This document shows, one piece after another, positions 1 through 7,612 of a stretch of DNA of 64,000 nucleotides. Position numbers and translations under genes: made by a program. Source of the stretch: a virus; the IMG/VR virus record IMGVR_UViG_3300008050_000024, positions 1 to 64,000 of that record; one strand, written 5' to 3'. Positions within the stretch are counted from its first letter, which is position 1, and each line of letters begins with the position of its first letter. The notes beneath the pieces are model-generated. The model made no database searches. It was not told the DNA's origin and saw only the letters and a program-made list of their open reading frames with translations.

Positions 1-39
1 ACCCGATATGCTTTCTTTTAATCTATCAATTGCCTTCAC
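1..39 (-). CDS. Start of a gene running off the left edge
   Basis: Only the first 13 codons are inside the window. A GTG start at 39 is preceded by an AAGGAG ribosome site six bases upstream, overlapping the end of pyrE. The peptide reads VKAIDRLKESISG. Short N-termini with an IDRL pattern occur in some orotidine-5'-phosphate decarboxylases (PyrF), and a pyrF next to pyrE would make sense, but 13 residues cannot establish this. Confidence 0.55.
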   Translation of the reverse strand, partial: MKAIDRLKESISG

Positions 40-49
40 GTTCTGCTCC

Positions 50-697
50 TTATTTATAGTTCAAACAAACCCTGGCCGCAATAGCTTTATCACTCCAGGC
101 TTCTGGATCAATATACCATGCTTCTAGCTGTTTTAATTCATCTTCTGTATTTAGTTTACAATTTTTTAAATGCGAATACAATTCTTCAAAACCAGCCAGA
201 CAAACTAAAATCACATCTGCAGCACCAAAAGCCGATGACGCCTTCCCATAAGAAAAAAGAGATATGACAGCATCTACTTCTGCTCCCTCCTTGCGAAGAG
301 CTTGGACTGCGCTTAGAGCACTTCCTCCCGTAGTTACCAGATCTTCAATAACTACTAAACGCTTGCCCTCAACCAAACCGCCTTCTACCTGGCACGCTGT
401 TCCATGATCTTTAGCTTTAGACCGAACATAATACAAAGGCAAGCCCAGAGTAGTGGCCACCATTGTAGCCCAAGGTATCCCAGCAGTGGCTACACCTACG
501 ATACCGTCAACGCCCCCGATCAAACGATGTTGAAGCAATTCAACAAAGACTGCATGGCGTTGTGCCGGATGCGATAACAGTGCGCGATTGTCACAATAGA
601 CAGGACTGTACATTCCACTAGAATACAAGAAAGGCTCTAGAGGATTTACTTTCACAGCACCCGCCGATAGAAGTGCTCTTACTACAGTATTTTTCAT
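50..697 (-). CDS. pyrE: Orotate phosphoribosyltransferase
   Basis: A 215-residue protein of normal length for PyrE, which joins orotate and PRPP to give OMP in pyrimidine synthesis. The PRPP-binding loop is clear at about residues 115-127 (VVIEDLVTTGGSA), and the lysine-rich flexible loop YVRSKAKDHG lies at about 90-99. It is the last complete gene of the leftward operon, nine bases after its neighbour. A pyrimidine biosynthesis enzyme is uncommon in phages. Here it probably boosts UMP and hence dTTP/dCTP supply, together with the RNR and dUTPase far to the right. The assignment is strong on motifs and length. Confidence 0.93.
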   Translation of the reverse strand: MKNTVVRALLSAGAVKVNPLEPFLYSSGMYSPVYCDNRALLSHPAQRHAVFVELLQHRLIGGVDGIVGVATAGIPWATMVATTLGLPLYYVRSKAKDHGTACQVEGGLVEGKRLVVIEDLVTTGGSALSAVQALRKEGAEVDAVISLFSYGKASSAFGAADVILVCLAGFEELYSHLKNCKLNTEDELKQLEAWYIDPEAWSDKAIAARVCLNYK

Positions 698-705
698 GCT
701 GTTTC

Positions 706-1149
706 CTAATTAGTTAATTCAAACCACAGTTCCCGCATCTTGCTGTCCATCTGCTCAACCACCTTTAAAATGGGAGTTGCTACGCTGATGCGCAAAAGGC
801 TGGCTTTTCTCGACGGTCCTGATTGATCTTCTTTGGGTGTGATTTCAAAAAATATGCCAAATTCAACCAGGTCATCACTACAATGGAAGCGGGTCAGCAT
901 TTGGAATTCTCTTTCCAGTGACACATCTTTCCAAGTAAGGATGACTTCGGCCATTCCAGTAAAGGCGTCGCACTCGCCCGGCTTCTTGCTTAACACTTGA
1001 CAGGTGCCTTCGGTAAACAAAGCGGCGTGCTCTACAAGCCCTTCTACGATCTCATTGACAAAACCACTGCTGTCGATATGTCGCATAAGACAACGACTGG
1101 GGATTTGTTCTTCTTGTTCTTCTTCTGTTTGCTGTTTTTCTTGTTCCAC
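706..1149 (-). CDS. Hypothetical protein, 147 aa
   Basis: It starts with GTG at 1149 behind a good AAGGAG site (GGTAAGGAGAAAAAC). The first 15 residues are almost all Glu, Gln and Lys (EQEKQQTEEEQEEQ), followed by a compact mixed alpha/beta region ending ELWFELTN. No signal peptide, membrane segment or recognisable motif is visible. It lies between a 135-aa hypothetical gene and pyrE in one operon. Function unknown. Confidence 0.7.
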   Translation of the reverse strand: MEQEKQQTEEEQEEQIPSRCLMRHIDSSGFVNEIVEGLVEHAALFTEGTCQVLSKKPGECDAFTGMAEVILTWKDVSLEREFQMLTRFHCSDDLVEFGIFFEITPKEDQSGPSRKASLLRISVATPILKVVEQMDSKMRELWFELTN

Positions 1150-1159
1150 GTTTTTCTCC

Positions 1160-1567
1160 TTACCGTGTTTTTGCTTTTACTGAAACAGGCACTTCGCCTT
1201 TTCCTGCTTGAAACACTTTTACCAATTTATAGGTATCTTCTATAAAAAGAAGAATTTCTTTGTTTAGGTATGCCAGTGTAAGCACTCCAGCGAAATCGGC
1301 CCATAACATGCCCTTCTGCCCATCCACCTTAACAGGGATGCTAGAAGTAGTGTAATCATCCAGCGCCTTCTGCAGTTTTTGCCAAGCGGCGCTCATTATA
1401 TCCAATTTTGTGCCGGCAAAGTCAAGAAGCAACGATTTGCCTTTCATGGAAAGTGTGCCGTCTACTCCACTGGCCTCCATTAACACACGATATTCTTCTC
1501 GCTTGTTCTCACGGAATAGCCTGGATGTCTGTAATCGAGATTCCTGTAGTTTTTGGATAGCTTTCAT
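1160..1567 (-). CDS. Hypothetical protein, 135 aa
   Basis: The N-terminus is basic and helical (KAIQKLQESRLQTSRLFRENKREEY), followed by a beta-rich segment (GTLSMKGKSLLLDFAGTKLDI) and a C-terminal helical part. A weak AGGA site precedes the ATG. The gene is four bases downstream of the zinc-binding 86-aa gene and ten bases upstream of the 147-aa gene, so all three are probably co-transcribed with pyrE. I do not recognise the family. Confidence 0.7.
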   Translation of the reverse strand: MKAIQKLQESRLQTSRLFRENKREEYRVLMEASGVDGTLSMKGKSLLLDFAGTKLDIMSAAWQKLQKALDDYTTSSIPVKVDGQKGMLWADFAGVLTLAYLNKEILLFIEDTYKLVKVFQAGKGEVPVSVKAKTR

Positions 1568-1571
1568 ATTC

Positions 1572-1832
1572 CTATCTTTTTTGAGAAGAAGGGGCGGTGC
1601 CCCCCGAAACTGTTAATTTCAATTCTTGTGAATCGGCGTTCTTTGCCAGCGTAGTGGCTAAAAATCCTAAATGGAAATATTCCGACCTGCGTACGGGCTC
1701 TTCTTCTAAGCCTTCGGCCGGTCCCATCGTGTAGACTACCGCCCCACAAACATTATGCCGAAACTGATACGTAAGATCCTCAAGATCCACAAATACACCA
1801 CACGATGGGCACATCAAAATGTCTAGGGACAT
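1572..1832 (-). CDS. Small zinc-binding protein, 86 aa
   Basis: The N-terminus carries CPSC at residues 8-11 and a further Cys at about 29 (RHNVCGAVV), a partial zinc-ribbon pattern. The rest is unremarkable and ends in a Ser/Gly/Gln tail. It is the first gene after the terminator at 1923-1951, so it probably heads the pyrE transcription unit, although I could not find a convincing promoter in the 126-base gap. One of many Cys-pair mini-proteins on this strand. Confidence 0.65.
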   Translation of the reverse strand: MSLDILMCPSCGVFVDLEDLTYQFRHNVCGAVVYTMGPAEGLEEEPVRRSEYFHLGFLATTLAKNADSQELKLTVSGGTAPSSQKR

Positions 1833-1922
1833 ATTGCATCAATTCCTAGGCCCGATTCGCAAATCGCATAATACTGAATCAGGCGTGTAAGAACCCTTCA
1901 TAGGTCTCCAGAATGAAAGGGC

Positions 1923-1951
1923 TAAAAGACATTACAGGAATGTCCTTTTTT
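1923..1951. terminator. Bidirectional hairpin terminator
   Basis: The hairpin stem is GACATT / AATGTC with a five-base loop, extended by A-T pairs and flanked by T-runs in both directions (six T on plus, four on minus). On the minus strand it lies just after the stop of the 97-aa gene at 1959, so it probably ends that operon. Confidence 0.6.
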
Positions 1952-1958
1952 GCTCGTT

Positions 1959-2252
1959 TCATATAAGATCAGTCCCCCGATCTCGATCAAAACCTTTGCG
2001 TAACCAACACAACCAATAGAAAAATTTAAAGAAAAGATGATGGTGTACTTGTCTAATCCTTTTTTGGCAATGGTCACAATCAACCACGTAATGCTCTTTC
2101 GATGACCACCACACAGTGAGCCCCCGTCGCTTACACACAATGCATGACATATGATAGCAAATAGGATGAAAATTGAGCGGCTTCTTGCCCGGGGTGTTAA
2201 CTGTGTAGGCATGAACCGGTCCAGTCGTTGTCTGTACTTCTAGCCTTAACAC
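1959..2252 (-). CDS. Zinc-ribbon mini-protein, 97 aa
   Basis: Two Cys pairs, CIVC (about 37-40) and CDHC (about 59-62), are spaced as in a treble-clef or zinc-ribbon fold. The end is aromatic and basic (FFKFFYWLCWLRKGFDRDRG). It overlaps the end of the 120-aa upstream gene by seven bases. An alternative reading frame over the same bases lacks the ordered Cys pairs. No catalytic motif is seen. It may bind nucleic acid or a protein partner. Confidence 0.65.
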   Translation of the reverse strand: MLRLEVQTTTGPVHAYTVNTPGKKPLNFHPICYHMSCIVCKRRGLTVWWSSKEHYVVDCDHCQKRIRQVHHHLFFKFFYWLCWLRKGFDRDRGTDLI

Positions 2253-2608
2253 GACGCCCGCTCCTCAAGTAATTTTTCTACAGTTTCTACTGATGGGAGT
2301 TCCATTGGTTTCCAGGCTACTGCCTTATACCCCTCCCGTTCCAAATCAGGATGGAATCTCTGTAAAAACTTCTTTGACGATTCTCCCCTGAATTTGATTT
2401 GAGTACAAAGTGGATCGCCCTTCTTGTACATCAGTTGCACGTGGTCCGCATTATCTGCAGGACACTTGCTCATATCAAAATTCCAAGCAAGAAACACCGA
2501 ACACTCGGGACAATGCCATATATGGGAAACCTCGATGACATCGTCGAAAGAACAGCGTCGACACTTTACTAGTGCATTCTGTGGAAAGCTCATATTTTTA
2601 ATCCTCAA
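2246..2608 (-). CDS. Zinc-binding protein, 120 aa
   Basis: Cys pairs CRRC (about residues 16-19) and CPEC (about 33-36) form a four-Cys zinc site at the N-terminus. The remainder is alpha/beta without recognised motifs and ends in an acidic helix (VETVEKLLEERASC). The start overlaps the end of the DUF551-like gene by 11 bases and the stop overlaps the next zinc protein, showing translational coupling in one operon. Confidence 0.65.
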   Translation of the reverse strand: MRIKNMSFPQNALVKCRRCSFDDVIEVSHIWHCPECSVFLAWNFDMSKCPADNADHVQLMYKKGDPLCTQIKFRGESSKKFLQRFHPDLEREGYKAVAWKPMELPSVETVEKLLEERASC

Positions 2609-2861
2609 ATCTTCCTTCTATTAGTTTTTTGCAGTATTTAGGCCACTGCGGAATAGGACTCCAATGGGAGAACGTGCCTATGCTCCATAGCTCTTTTTTT
2701 ACTTTCCACATCTTATGCGAATCGATGCGCACACTAATCAACCGACCCACAACAGGATAAGGAATATCATCTGACGATGCATTGATTATAGTATGAACAT
2801 CGATCAACACAGCCCACTGCCCATCTTCTGGGTGCTTTTCCGATACTGCAATCCAAGCCAT
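2598..2861 (-). CDS. DUF551-like protein, 87 aa
   Basis: It has the usual layout of small phage DUF551-type proteins: an N-terminal W-I-x-V motif with a P-E-D-G turn (MAWIAVSEKHPEDGQWAVLI) and a C-terminal H-W-x-P-x-P-x-W-P (HWSPIPQWP). The molecular role of that family is not known. The stop of the upstream gene and its ATG share one base at 2861. Family assignment is by motif only. Confidence 0.65.
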   Translation of the reverse strand: MAWIAVSEKHPEDGQWAVLIDVHTIINASSDDIPYPVVGRLISVRIDSHKMWKVKKELWSIGTFSHWSPIPQWPKYCKKLIEGRFED

Positions 2862-3427
2862 TATATCAACCTTAGTTTATTTCCTCCAAGAACAGGGACA
2901 GGGATAAAAATCTTTGACTCCAAAGTAAACTCAATCGGAGGTTGTTTCCATTGATCTTTGTCCAAAGGAAAAAGAATTGTATCGGACGGCAGTCCTATCG
3001 CTAGCAAAAAAACGGGCCAGGGCATTGAATACGTCCTTTCATCCGCAGCTTTTACAGTAGGCATTTGCCAAATTTTTGCTTTTTTATTCCACGTCGGACA
3101 ATGAGAAAAAACCGTCGCCTCTTGGAGACCGGGGTCTGCTGCATACCAGTAAGAAGTAGAAAGTGGCGTTGACTGTGGATCGCGAATTGCCGTGTGCATC
3201 GTCTTTACTTGCTTAGAAAGACAAAGCATACACGGCATTTTTCCACTAGTTGTATCAATGTACAAGGAACTTCCACAAACAGTACATGGATCAGATTCCG
3301 CTTTGAATCCTTTTTTCGATTGTGTACAACGGGAACAGGGTATTGCCACAAGGGTCCGACCCCTATAAACAACTCCTCCTCCCCTACATTTTGGACACAC
3401 TGTTTTGCTGTTTTTCGTATTAGCCAC
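2861..3427 (-). CDS. Multi-zinc-finger protein, 188 aa
   Basis: The first 70 residues hold four Cys pairs (CPKC, CSRC, CTVC, CMLC), and the first has a following GGG as in DnaJ-type zinc repeats. A second part contains YWYAADPG and SHCPTWNKKAKIWQMP, a pattern repeated in the next gene. It is likely a zinc-stabilised binding protein. No catalytic motif is seen. Confidence 0.65.
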   Translation of the reverse strand: MANTKNSKTVCPKCRGGGVVYRGRTLVAIPCSRCTQSKKGFKAESDPCTVCGSSLYIDTTSGKMPCMLCLSKQVKTMHTAIRDPQSTPLSTSYWYAADPGLQEATVFSHCPTWNKKAKIWQMPTVKAADERTYSMPWPVFLLAIGLPSDTILFPLDKDQWKQPPIEFTLESKIFIPVPVLGGNKLRLI

Positions 3428-3446
3428 TTCAACCCTCCTTCAAACG

Positions 3447-3680
3447 CTACTGAGCAACTAAACCTATTCGAACTCGCACTGGGTGCGAGTTAAATTTAAC
3501 ATAGTCAAATCGAGAACTCTTTAATGGGAGTTTGTTCACGCCCATCCATTTTCTAGAATCCCTGTTCCATATAGGGCATTGCGAGTACAACCAGAGATCT
3601 GTTTTGGGTTGACCAGACTTTACCGCATCCCGGGCCACCCAGTATTCTGAGTACTCTAAAGGATTTCTTTCCTTAGCCAT
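3447..3680 (-). CDS. Hypothetical protein, 77 aa, related to the C-terminal half of its neighbour
   Basis: The start is placed at the ATG at 3680 because AGAGGA precedes it; an in-frame ATG at 3707 has no better site. The protein contains YWVARDAVK and SQCPIWNRDSRKWMG, matching YWYAADPG and SHCPTWNKKAKIWQM in the 188-aa protein upstream. This suggests the two genes share a duplicated module of unknown function. Confidence 0.6.
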   Translation of the reverse strand: MAKERNPLEYSEYWVARDAVKSGQPKTDLWLYSQCPIWNRDSRKWMGVNKLPLKSSRFDYVKFNSHPVRVRIGLVAQ

Positions 3681-3885
3681 GCTGTTCCTCTTTTCTCTTT
3701 TTAACACATTTAGGACACCGCATTTTTGTTTCCGGACGCAAGTGGGCCGGGTCCATCATTTCTGCGTAGCAAAGCAGCGTATAATTCCCTTTAGATGACG
3801 GGTAATCATCATCAGGTTCGTCGATCCGAGTCCACCAATGGGCGTATCGTTTGTGGTCGGCATTGAAATAGCCCTTACTCTGCAT
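3673..3885 (-). CDS. Small protein with C-terminal Cys pair, 70 aa
   Basis: The ATG at 3885 is preceded by GGAGG at good spacing and overlaps the end of the HTH gene. The sequence is Trp/Tyr/Asp-rich and ends with CPKC plus a basic tail (MRCPKCVKKRKEEQHG). Only one Cys pair is present, with another Cys at about 46 (LLCYAEM), so a full zinc site is uncertain. Function unknown. Confidence 0.55.
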   Translation of the reverse strand: MQSKGYFNADHKRYAHWWTRIDEPDDDYPSSKGNYTLLCYAEMMDPAHLRPETKMRCPKCVKKRKEEQHG

Positions 3886-4336
3886 CAGGGTCCTCCACCA
3901 TTGTCCAGACTTCCTCAATGGGTACGCCTAGTGCTTTAGCTACTTTTATGCCTACGCTGACTCGAGGCTCTTCGACACAATGGGCAATGGCGTACACTAT
4001 TGATTTCCCTAGCCCTGATCTTGCCTGTATGTCCGGCATTGATAACCCTTTTCTCGCCATGATGTTCCTGACATTGTTCATAGCACCGTTTCGCTCTTGA
4101 GGAGGATACACAAAATTAGCGAACATGCCTAGATTGATATTCAGTATAGTGCAAATGATACGGCACATTTCAGTCCGGGGGACTATTTGGTCGTTTTCCC
4201 ATCGCCGGTATCGCTTTGTGCCAATAACTCGCTTTCCCCGCGCACTTATCGTATTGACCTGGGCCTGTGTGTAGCCTAGGCGGAGCCGGTGAGCCAACAA
4301 AAGCTCACCGATACTCATTCCTTCTTTATACAACAT
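3875..4336 (-). CDS. Tandem helix-turn-helix (XRE-type) regulator, 153 aa
   Basis: It contains two Cro/CI-type HTH domains in series. The first, about residues 8-70, has GYTQAQV and RRWENDQIVPRTEMC. The second, about 87-145, has ARKGLSMPDIQARSGLGKSIVYAI and KVAKALGVPIEEVW. Both have the usual helix pattern with a recognition helix and a conserved hydrophobic end. A phage transcription regulator is the natural role. The target operators are not known, and nothing here proves repressor rather than activator function. Confidence 0.8.
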   Translation of the reverse strand: MLYKEGMSIGELLLAHRLRLGYTQAQVNTISARGKRVIGTKRYRRWENDQIVPRTEMCRIICTILNINLGMFANFVYPPQERNGAMNNVRNIMARKGLSMPDIQARSGLGKSIVYAIAHCVEEPRVSVGIKVAKALGVPIEEVWTMVEDPDAE

Positions 4337-4517
4337 GACTATACATCCTCGATCTAAGAGCGTAAAAAGTAAAAAGCCTAAGATACGGTGTAGGTGTAGC
4401 TCTTCTTCTATACGTTGTCCACCCCGTACCAGAACATCGCTTACAGGGCAGATTTCTAATAATACCAGCAGAATGCACTCCAGCCCCCTTACACGTTCTG
4501 CATCTAACCGTTTTTAC
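4326..4517 (-). other. Zinc-ribbon reading frame without a normal start codon
   Basis: This minus-strand frame is open from 4517 to a TAA at 4326-4328 and encodes CRTCKGAG followed about ten residues later by CKRCSGTG, a textbook DnaJ-type CxxCxGxG pair. No ATG, GTG or TTG precedes the first Cys pair. The frame is shifted by one from the 134-aa gene that ends at 4504 (TAGATG). It could be a separate gene with a rare start, a frameshifted extension of that gene, or a broken gene. Confidence 0.45.
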
Positions 4518-4908
4518 CTAAAACTTTCAAATACACAGCCTCGAATTCCTGGGCAAAAAGAACAGCGTCATCTTCTTCAACTCCCTGCTCTTTTATTATC
4601 CAATGGGCTGGGGTTTTCCACGATTCAAATACCACAGGATTAAATGACGGGCTTTCGTGATAAATCAGCATATCTTCCGCCATCGAATTTAGTGCCTCTT
4701 CTAGCCCGGCACAGATAGGCCTACCTAGACCGTCCCTCCAAATCGTGATTGTTTTCTTATGTCGATCGGGCAACCACTTCGATGTTTCTTTGAGTTCGGC
4801 TAATACTTCGTCGATAAGTGTGTATCGTCCTATTTTGTTTTTGCCCGACAAAGAAAGACAAGCAAAAACAAACTGCAGCGTATCGTATATCGTTAATTCT
4901 TCTTTCAT
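4504..4908 (-). CDS. Hypothetical protein, 134 aa
   Basis: A mostly helical acidic protein beginning MKEELTIYDTLQFVFACLSLSG. A GGAGG lies about 12 bases before the ATG. There is no recognisable motif or membrane segment. Its end (GKNG, stop) meets a zinc-ribbon coding frame shifted by one base, so a longer frameshift product is possible. It lies between the 317-aa gene and the HTH regulator. Confidence 0.6.
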   Translation of the reverse strand: MKEELTIYDTLQFVFACLSLSGKNKIGRYTLIDEVLAELKETSKWLPDRHKKTITIWRDGLGRPICAGLEEALNSMAEDMLIYHESPSFNPVVFESWKTPAHWIIKEQGVEEDDAVLFAQEFEAVYLKVLGKNG

Positions 4909-4966
4909 CCGGGCTGTTGTCCTCCTTGTGTCCCTATAAACAACGGATGTCGTCTATTTTAAGCGT

Positions 4967-5920
4967 CTAATTTTCGGACGCTTTAGCCTTTGGCTGTGTA
5001 ATTACTTCTTCCAAGGTCATCTTGCAGTAGTTTGTATATCCAGGCATGACGTTGACCCCGATAACTTTGCCTGGTGTTCCATCGTAAAAATCACAAGACG
5101 ACCCAATGGGCTGTGCGTCTTGAAACTTGGTGATACGATCGTCAATGCGTGGCACTCCCTCCACTGCTGGATCAATTTTTGAAAGCCGGCGAGTTACCAT
5201 ATCATAGTACCCAGGATGGTTTGTTCGTGCGTAAACTTCTACGACCTCGCCAACTCCGCCTCCAGCGAAAGACAATATCGTACCAACAGGACGTGCCCTC
5301 TCTTTCGGCACAATCTCTTTATGAATTTCTGGCGCACCGTCTAATTCCATGGCAATATCGCTCTTACTTCCTGCTGGATACATATCGCATCCTTCGGGAT
5401 GGAGACGGACTCGAGTCGGGCTATCCGTATCCTTGACATAATCCTGCGATTCTTCTTTAAGCTCGTTGCACTTGTAAATGATAACAGAAGAGGGAGGCGC
5501 CGTTACCGCCCGCCCCACCGGACGCACGTCCTCCACTACAAGAACGACGACTCGTCCGTACTTATGCTCTCCCGAATCAAAGTCTACCGCTCCTACTTCA
5601 GGCTCCGCCCCCTTTTGACAAAATTCATAGCGATACCCATCCTGAAAAACCTGCAATCCCCCGTATATCTTTTCTTCGGTCAATTCCGGTTCTTCTTGGG
5701 GTCCGGCAGGTTTTTTAAGTAGATAAACAAAATCTGGACCCAAAGCCTGTGCGACCATGTAAAGAGGTGCGCCTATGGTGCTTAATGCGTGTGTCGCGCC
5801 CAACACGCACAGCCGCTCAACCGCCATTTGCGCCTCTTTACTCATGAGGGTTTCTTTGCGAAAACCCTCTAAAACTTCTAGCACCTTAAAAATCAATTCC
5901 ATTTTCTCTTCTTCTGTCAC
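4967..5920 (-). CDS. Hypothetical protein, 317 aa
   Basis: GTG start at 5920 after GGAG. The N-terminal 60 residues are helical. The middle and C-terminal parts are beta-rich with repeated G-x-V/I-x-x-V patterns (VGTILSFAGGGVGEVVEVYART; SCDFYDGTPGKVIGVNVMPGY), which may be two related small beta-barrel-like segments. No enzyme motif is visible. The 97-base gap upstream contains no clear promoter. Family not recognised. Confidence 0.65.
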   Translation of the reverse strand: MTEEEKMELIFKVLEVLEGFRKETLMSKEAQMAVERLCVLGATHALSTIGAPLYMVAQALGPDFVYLLKKPAGPQEEPELTEEKIYGGLQVFQDGYRYEFCQKGAEPEVGAVDFDSGEHKYGRVVVLVVEDVRPVGRAVTAPPSSVIIYKCNELKEESQDYVKDTDSPTRVRLHPEGCDMYPAGSKSDIAMELDGAPEIHKEIVPKERARPVGTILSFAGGGVGEVVEVYARTNHPGYYDMVTRRLSKIDPAVEGVPRIDDRITKFQDAQPIGSSCDFYDGTPGKVIGVNVMPGYTNYCKMTLEEVITQPKAKASEN

Positions 5921-6017
5921 TGTTTTCTCCTTATTTGTGATTCCGATTCTTACAATTGTACAACGTACACATTAGGTTCGTATATACTAATTTTTGTGAT
6001 CAAATACAACTCTACTC

Positions 6018-6275
6018 CTAATCAACAAATGACAGAACATCGGATTCTTGGGCGTAATTGTGAAGCTCACCAAACGCATAATCACAATCGATTCGATGAC
6101 GAATATCATCACACACCAGGCACCACCGAAAATGATCCCAACGGCCATTGCATATACCGTCTACCCGTACGTATGTATCGCCAGGCTCAATTTCTTCATG
6201 GCATTCAAAGCACGTATGAGACTTCTGAGCTTTGACTTTCTTTTCGTGGTAAACGGCGGGCTCGTCGTAACACAC
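6018..6275 (-). CDS. Zinc-binding mini-protein, 85 aa
   Basis: GTG start at 6275, four bases after the stop of a 44-aa gene. It contains CFEC followed by a G-D-T-Y turn (CFECHEEIEPGDTYVRVDG) and then CLVC, a two-knuckle zinc site common in small phage proteins. The Cys pairs and the conserved P-G-D turn support a real gene. Partner or role unknown. Confidence 0.7.
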   Translation of the reverse strand: MCYDEPAVYHEKKVKAQKSHTCFECHEEIEPGDTYVRVDGICNGRWDHFRWCLVCDDIRHRIDCDYAFGELHNYAQESDVLSFVD

Positions 6276-6278
6276 AAT

Positions 6279-6413
6279 CTAGCCTTTCTTCCCTGTAATA
6301 GGAGGATCTGGCGGAAGTACGTGTCGAGACTCTACGAATTCTCCGCAGTATTCGTCGGATTCCTTCTCGACAGACACAGGATACCGCCGGCACTTTCCGT
6401 CGCCAGAGGGCAT
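6279..6413 (-). CDS. Possible 44-aa mini-protein
   Basis: ATG at 6413, stop at 6279, just before the next gene. The peptide is charged, with single Cys at positions 8 and 23 (GKCRRYPV, EYCGEF). There is no convincing ribosome site. It is preferred over the longer overlapping frame because that one is highly Arg-rich and spans the next gene. Low-to-moderate support. Confidence 0.45.
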   Translation of the reverse strand: MPSGDGKCRRYPVSVEKESDEYCGEFVESRHVLPPDPPITGKKG

Positions 6414-6458
6414 CTAATAAAATACTCATAACCAATAATAATTTAATTGTGAATCCGT

Positions 6459-6842
6459 TCATGTGTGACAACTCCAACTATGTTCTCTTCCAGTATCCTC
6501 AACCGACACTGTGAAGGCAAGTCCACTACCATCCAATACAATTCCAGGGCCAGAGTAAATGATACCTCCTACAAGATATGGATTTAATCTTGTATGGATA
6601 TCACCCTTGCGGAAATATGCGAAGCTAAAAGAATGGGGAGTAAAGTCAGGACACACCAACATACGAGCATCACTTAGCCGCATCCTCTCATCTCTATTAG
6701 AGAATAAAGTTAGTAGTTTATCAATTGCCTCTGCTCCCATCTTCTTTGCTGCATCATACACCTTCTGAGTATATTCCTCATTATCAAATACAATCCAGGG
6801 AAAAGTCTCAAAAGGAAACCTAATTGACGTTTGCGTTCTCAT
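6459..6842 (-). CDS. Hypothetical protein, 127 aa
   Basis: The start is chosen at the ATG at 6842 (MRTQTSIRFPF) because AAGGAG lies at good spacing before it; an in-frame ATG at 6863 lacks this. The protein is alpha/beta with a GGIIYSGPGIVLDGSG loop and ends HSWSCHT. No known motif. It follows a 50-170 base interval holding only short peptides. Confidence 0.6.
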   Translation of the reverse strand: MRTQTSIRFPFETFPWIVFDNEEYTQKVYDAAKKMGAEAIDKLLTLFSNRDERMRLSDARMLVCPDFTPHSFSFAYFRKGDIHTRLNPYLVGGIIYSGPGIVLDGSGLAFTVSVEDTGREHSWSCHT

Positions 6843-6923
6843 CTTTAACTCCTTCAACTTCAATTATCTTAGTCATCTCAAATCTAATCTTTTCAATTTC
6901 TTCCATATAATCTGAAAACTCAG

Positions 6924-7007
6924 CTACCAACCATACTCTGCCAGTTGCGCATAATCCACATTGTGTGGTTTGAAATACAAACAATGATTGCAATCATTTG
7001 TAGCCAT
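6924..7007 (-). CDS. Cys-pair micro-protein, 27 aa
   Basis: A strong AGGAGG site precedes the ATG at 7007, and the 27-residue product carries a single zinc-knuckle-like CNHC (residues 6-9) and aromatic residues (CLYFKPHNVDY). Too short for most gene finders, but the ribosome site and position nine bases after the 96-aa gene make it credible. Function unknown. Confidence 0.5.
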   Translation of the reverse strand: MATNDCNHCLYFKPHNVDYAQLAEYGW

Positions 7008-7015
7008 TTCTCCTC

Positions 7016-7306
7016 CTAGTGTACAATGTCGGGAACAGTGTTCTCTTCTAATGTTGTCTCGATTACCCCCTCCCAATCGAATGAGTCCAGCATCGTTTCC
7101 GCTATGTCCAGCGTCAATGAATCCAAAAACCCCTGGGCTTCTACACAAGTATCGAACTCTGCCGTAGCTATTGCCGTATTCACTTCATTAGCGGGTTGTA
7201 TGCGTACGGCTAGATTAACAGCAGTATTGCCCGATACGAGTTGTTCCAAATAGCACAAAATCTGACCATACTGTTCGCTGTGTATAATCTTCGCAAAATC
7301 TTTCAT
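7016..7306 (-). CDS. Hypothetical protein, 96 aa
   Basis: The AAGGGG site is followed by the ATG at 7306, which overlaps the stop of the upstream zinc protein by four bases. The product is acidic and helical with a repeated pattern of Thr/Ala/Asn (NEVNTAIATAEFDT). No motif is recognised. Operon member between two Cys-rich small genes. Confidence 0.65.
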   Translation of the reverse strand: MKDFAKIIHSEQYGQILCYLEQLVSGNTAVNLAVRIQPANEVNTAIATAEFDTCVEAQGFLDSLTLDIAETMLDSFDWEGVIETTLEENTVPDIVH

Positions 7307-7524
7307 TGTTCCCCTTTTATAGTTTTAGGATACCCACACCAATGAACAGAAAGGCGCTCCTTCTTCTGGTGATCGCACCCATTCTCTGTACAAATGGGAC
7401 ATTCTGGGCACAGGCAGTCGAAGGGGTCTTCGTTGCATACTTGACACCGCTCATCTACTTCAGGAGGGTCCTCACCTCTAATTGCTCTGCTTGAATATAT
7501 CATATTTCTCGAAAATAACAACAT
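7303..7524 (-). CDS. Cys-rich mini-protein, 73 aa
   Basis: Nine Cys in 73 residues, clustered as CQVC, CLCPEC, CTENGC and a final HWC, suggesting one or two zinc sites. The ATG at 7524 has GAAGGG before it; a second ATG at 7503 is possible. It is the first gene after the promoter-like site at 7613-7641, with a roughly 88-base leader that matches leaders of two other minus-strand units. Confidence 0.6.
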   Translation of the reverse strand: MLLFSRNMIYSSRAIRGEDPPEVDERCQVCNEDPFDCLCPECPICTENGCDHQKKERLSVHWCGYPKTIKGEQ

Positions 7525-7612
7525 AAAACACCCTTCCCTTTTTGTACGGGTTTTGATTAACTCCGTTCCTGCATCTTCGTTGTATGTGACTATTGTTCGT
7601 ATCCTTGTCTTG

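Noticed and set aside
1922-2212. A 96-aa minus reading overlapping the 97-aa zinc protein
   Set aside because: It runs into the terminator at 1923-1951 and lacks the ordered Cys pairs.
6205-6477. A 90-aa Arg-rich minus reading
   Set aside because: It overlaps a well supported zinc protein and has extreme composition.
6820-6906. A 28-aa peptide (MEEIEKIRFEMTKIIEVEG)
   Set aside because: No ribosome site. It may be chance, though its end overlaps the next gene.
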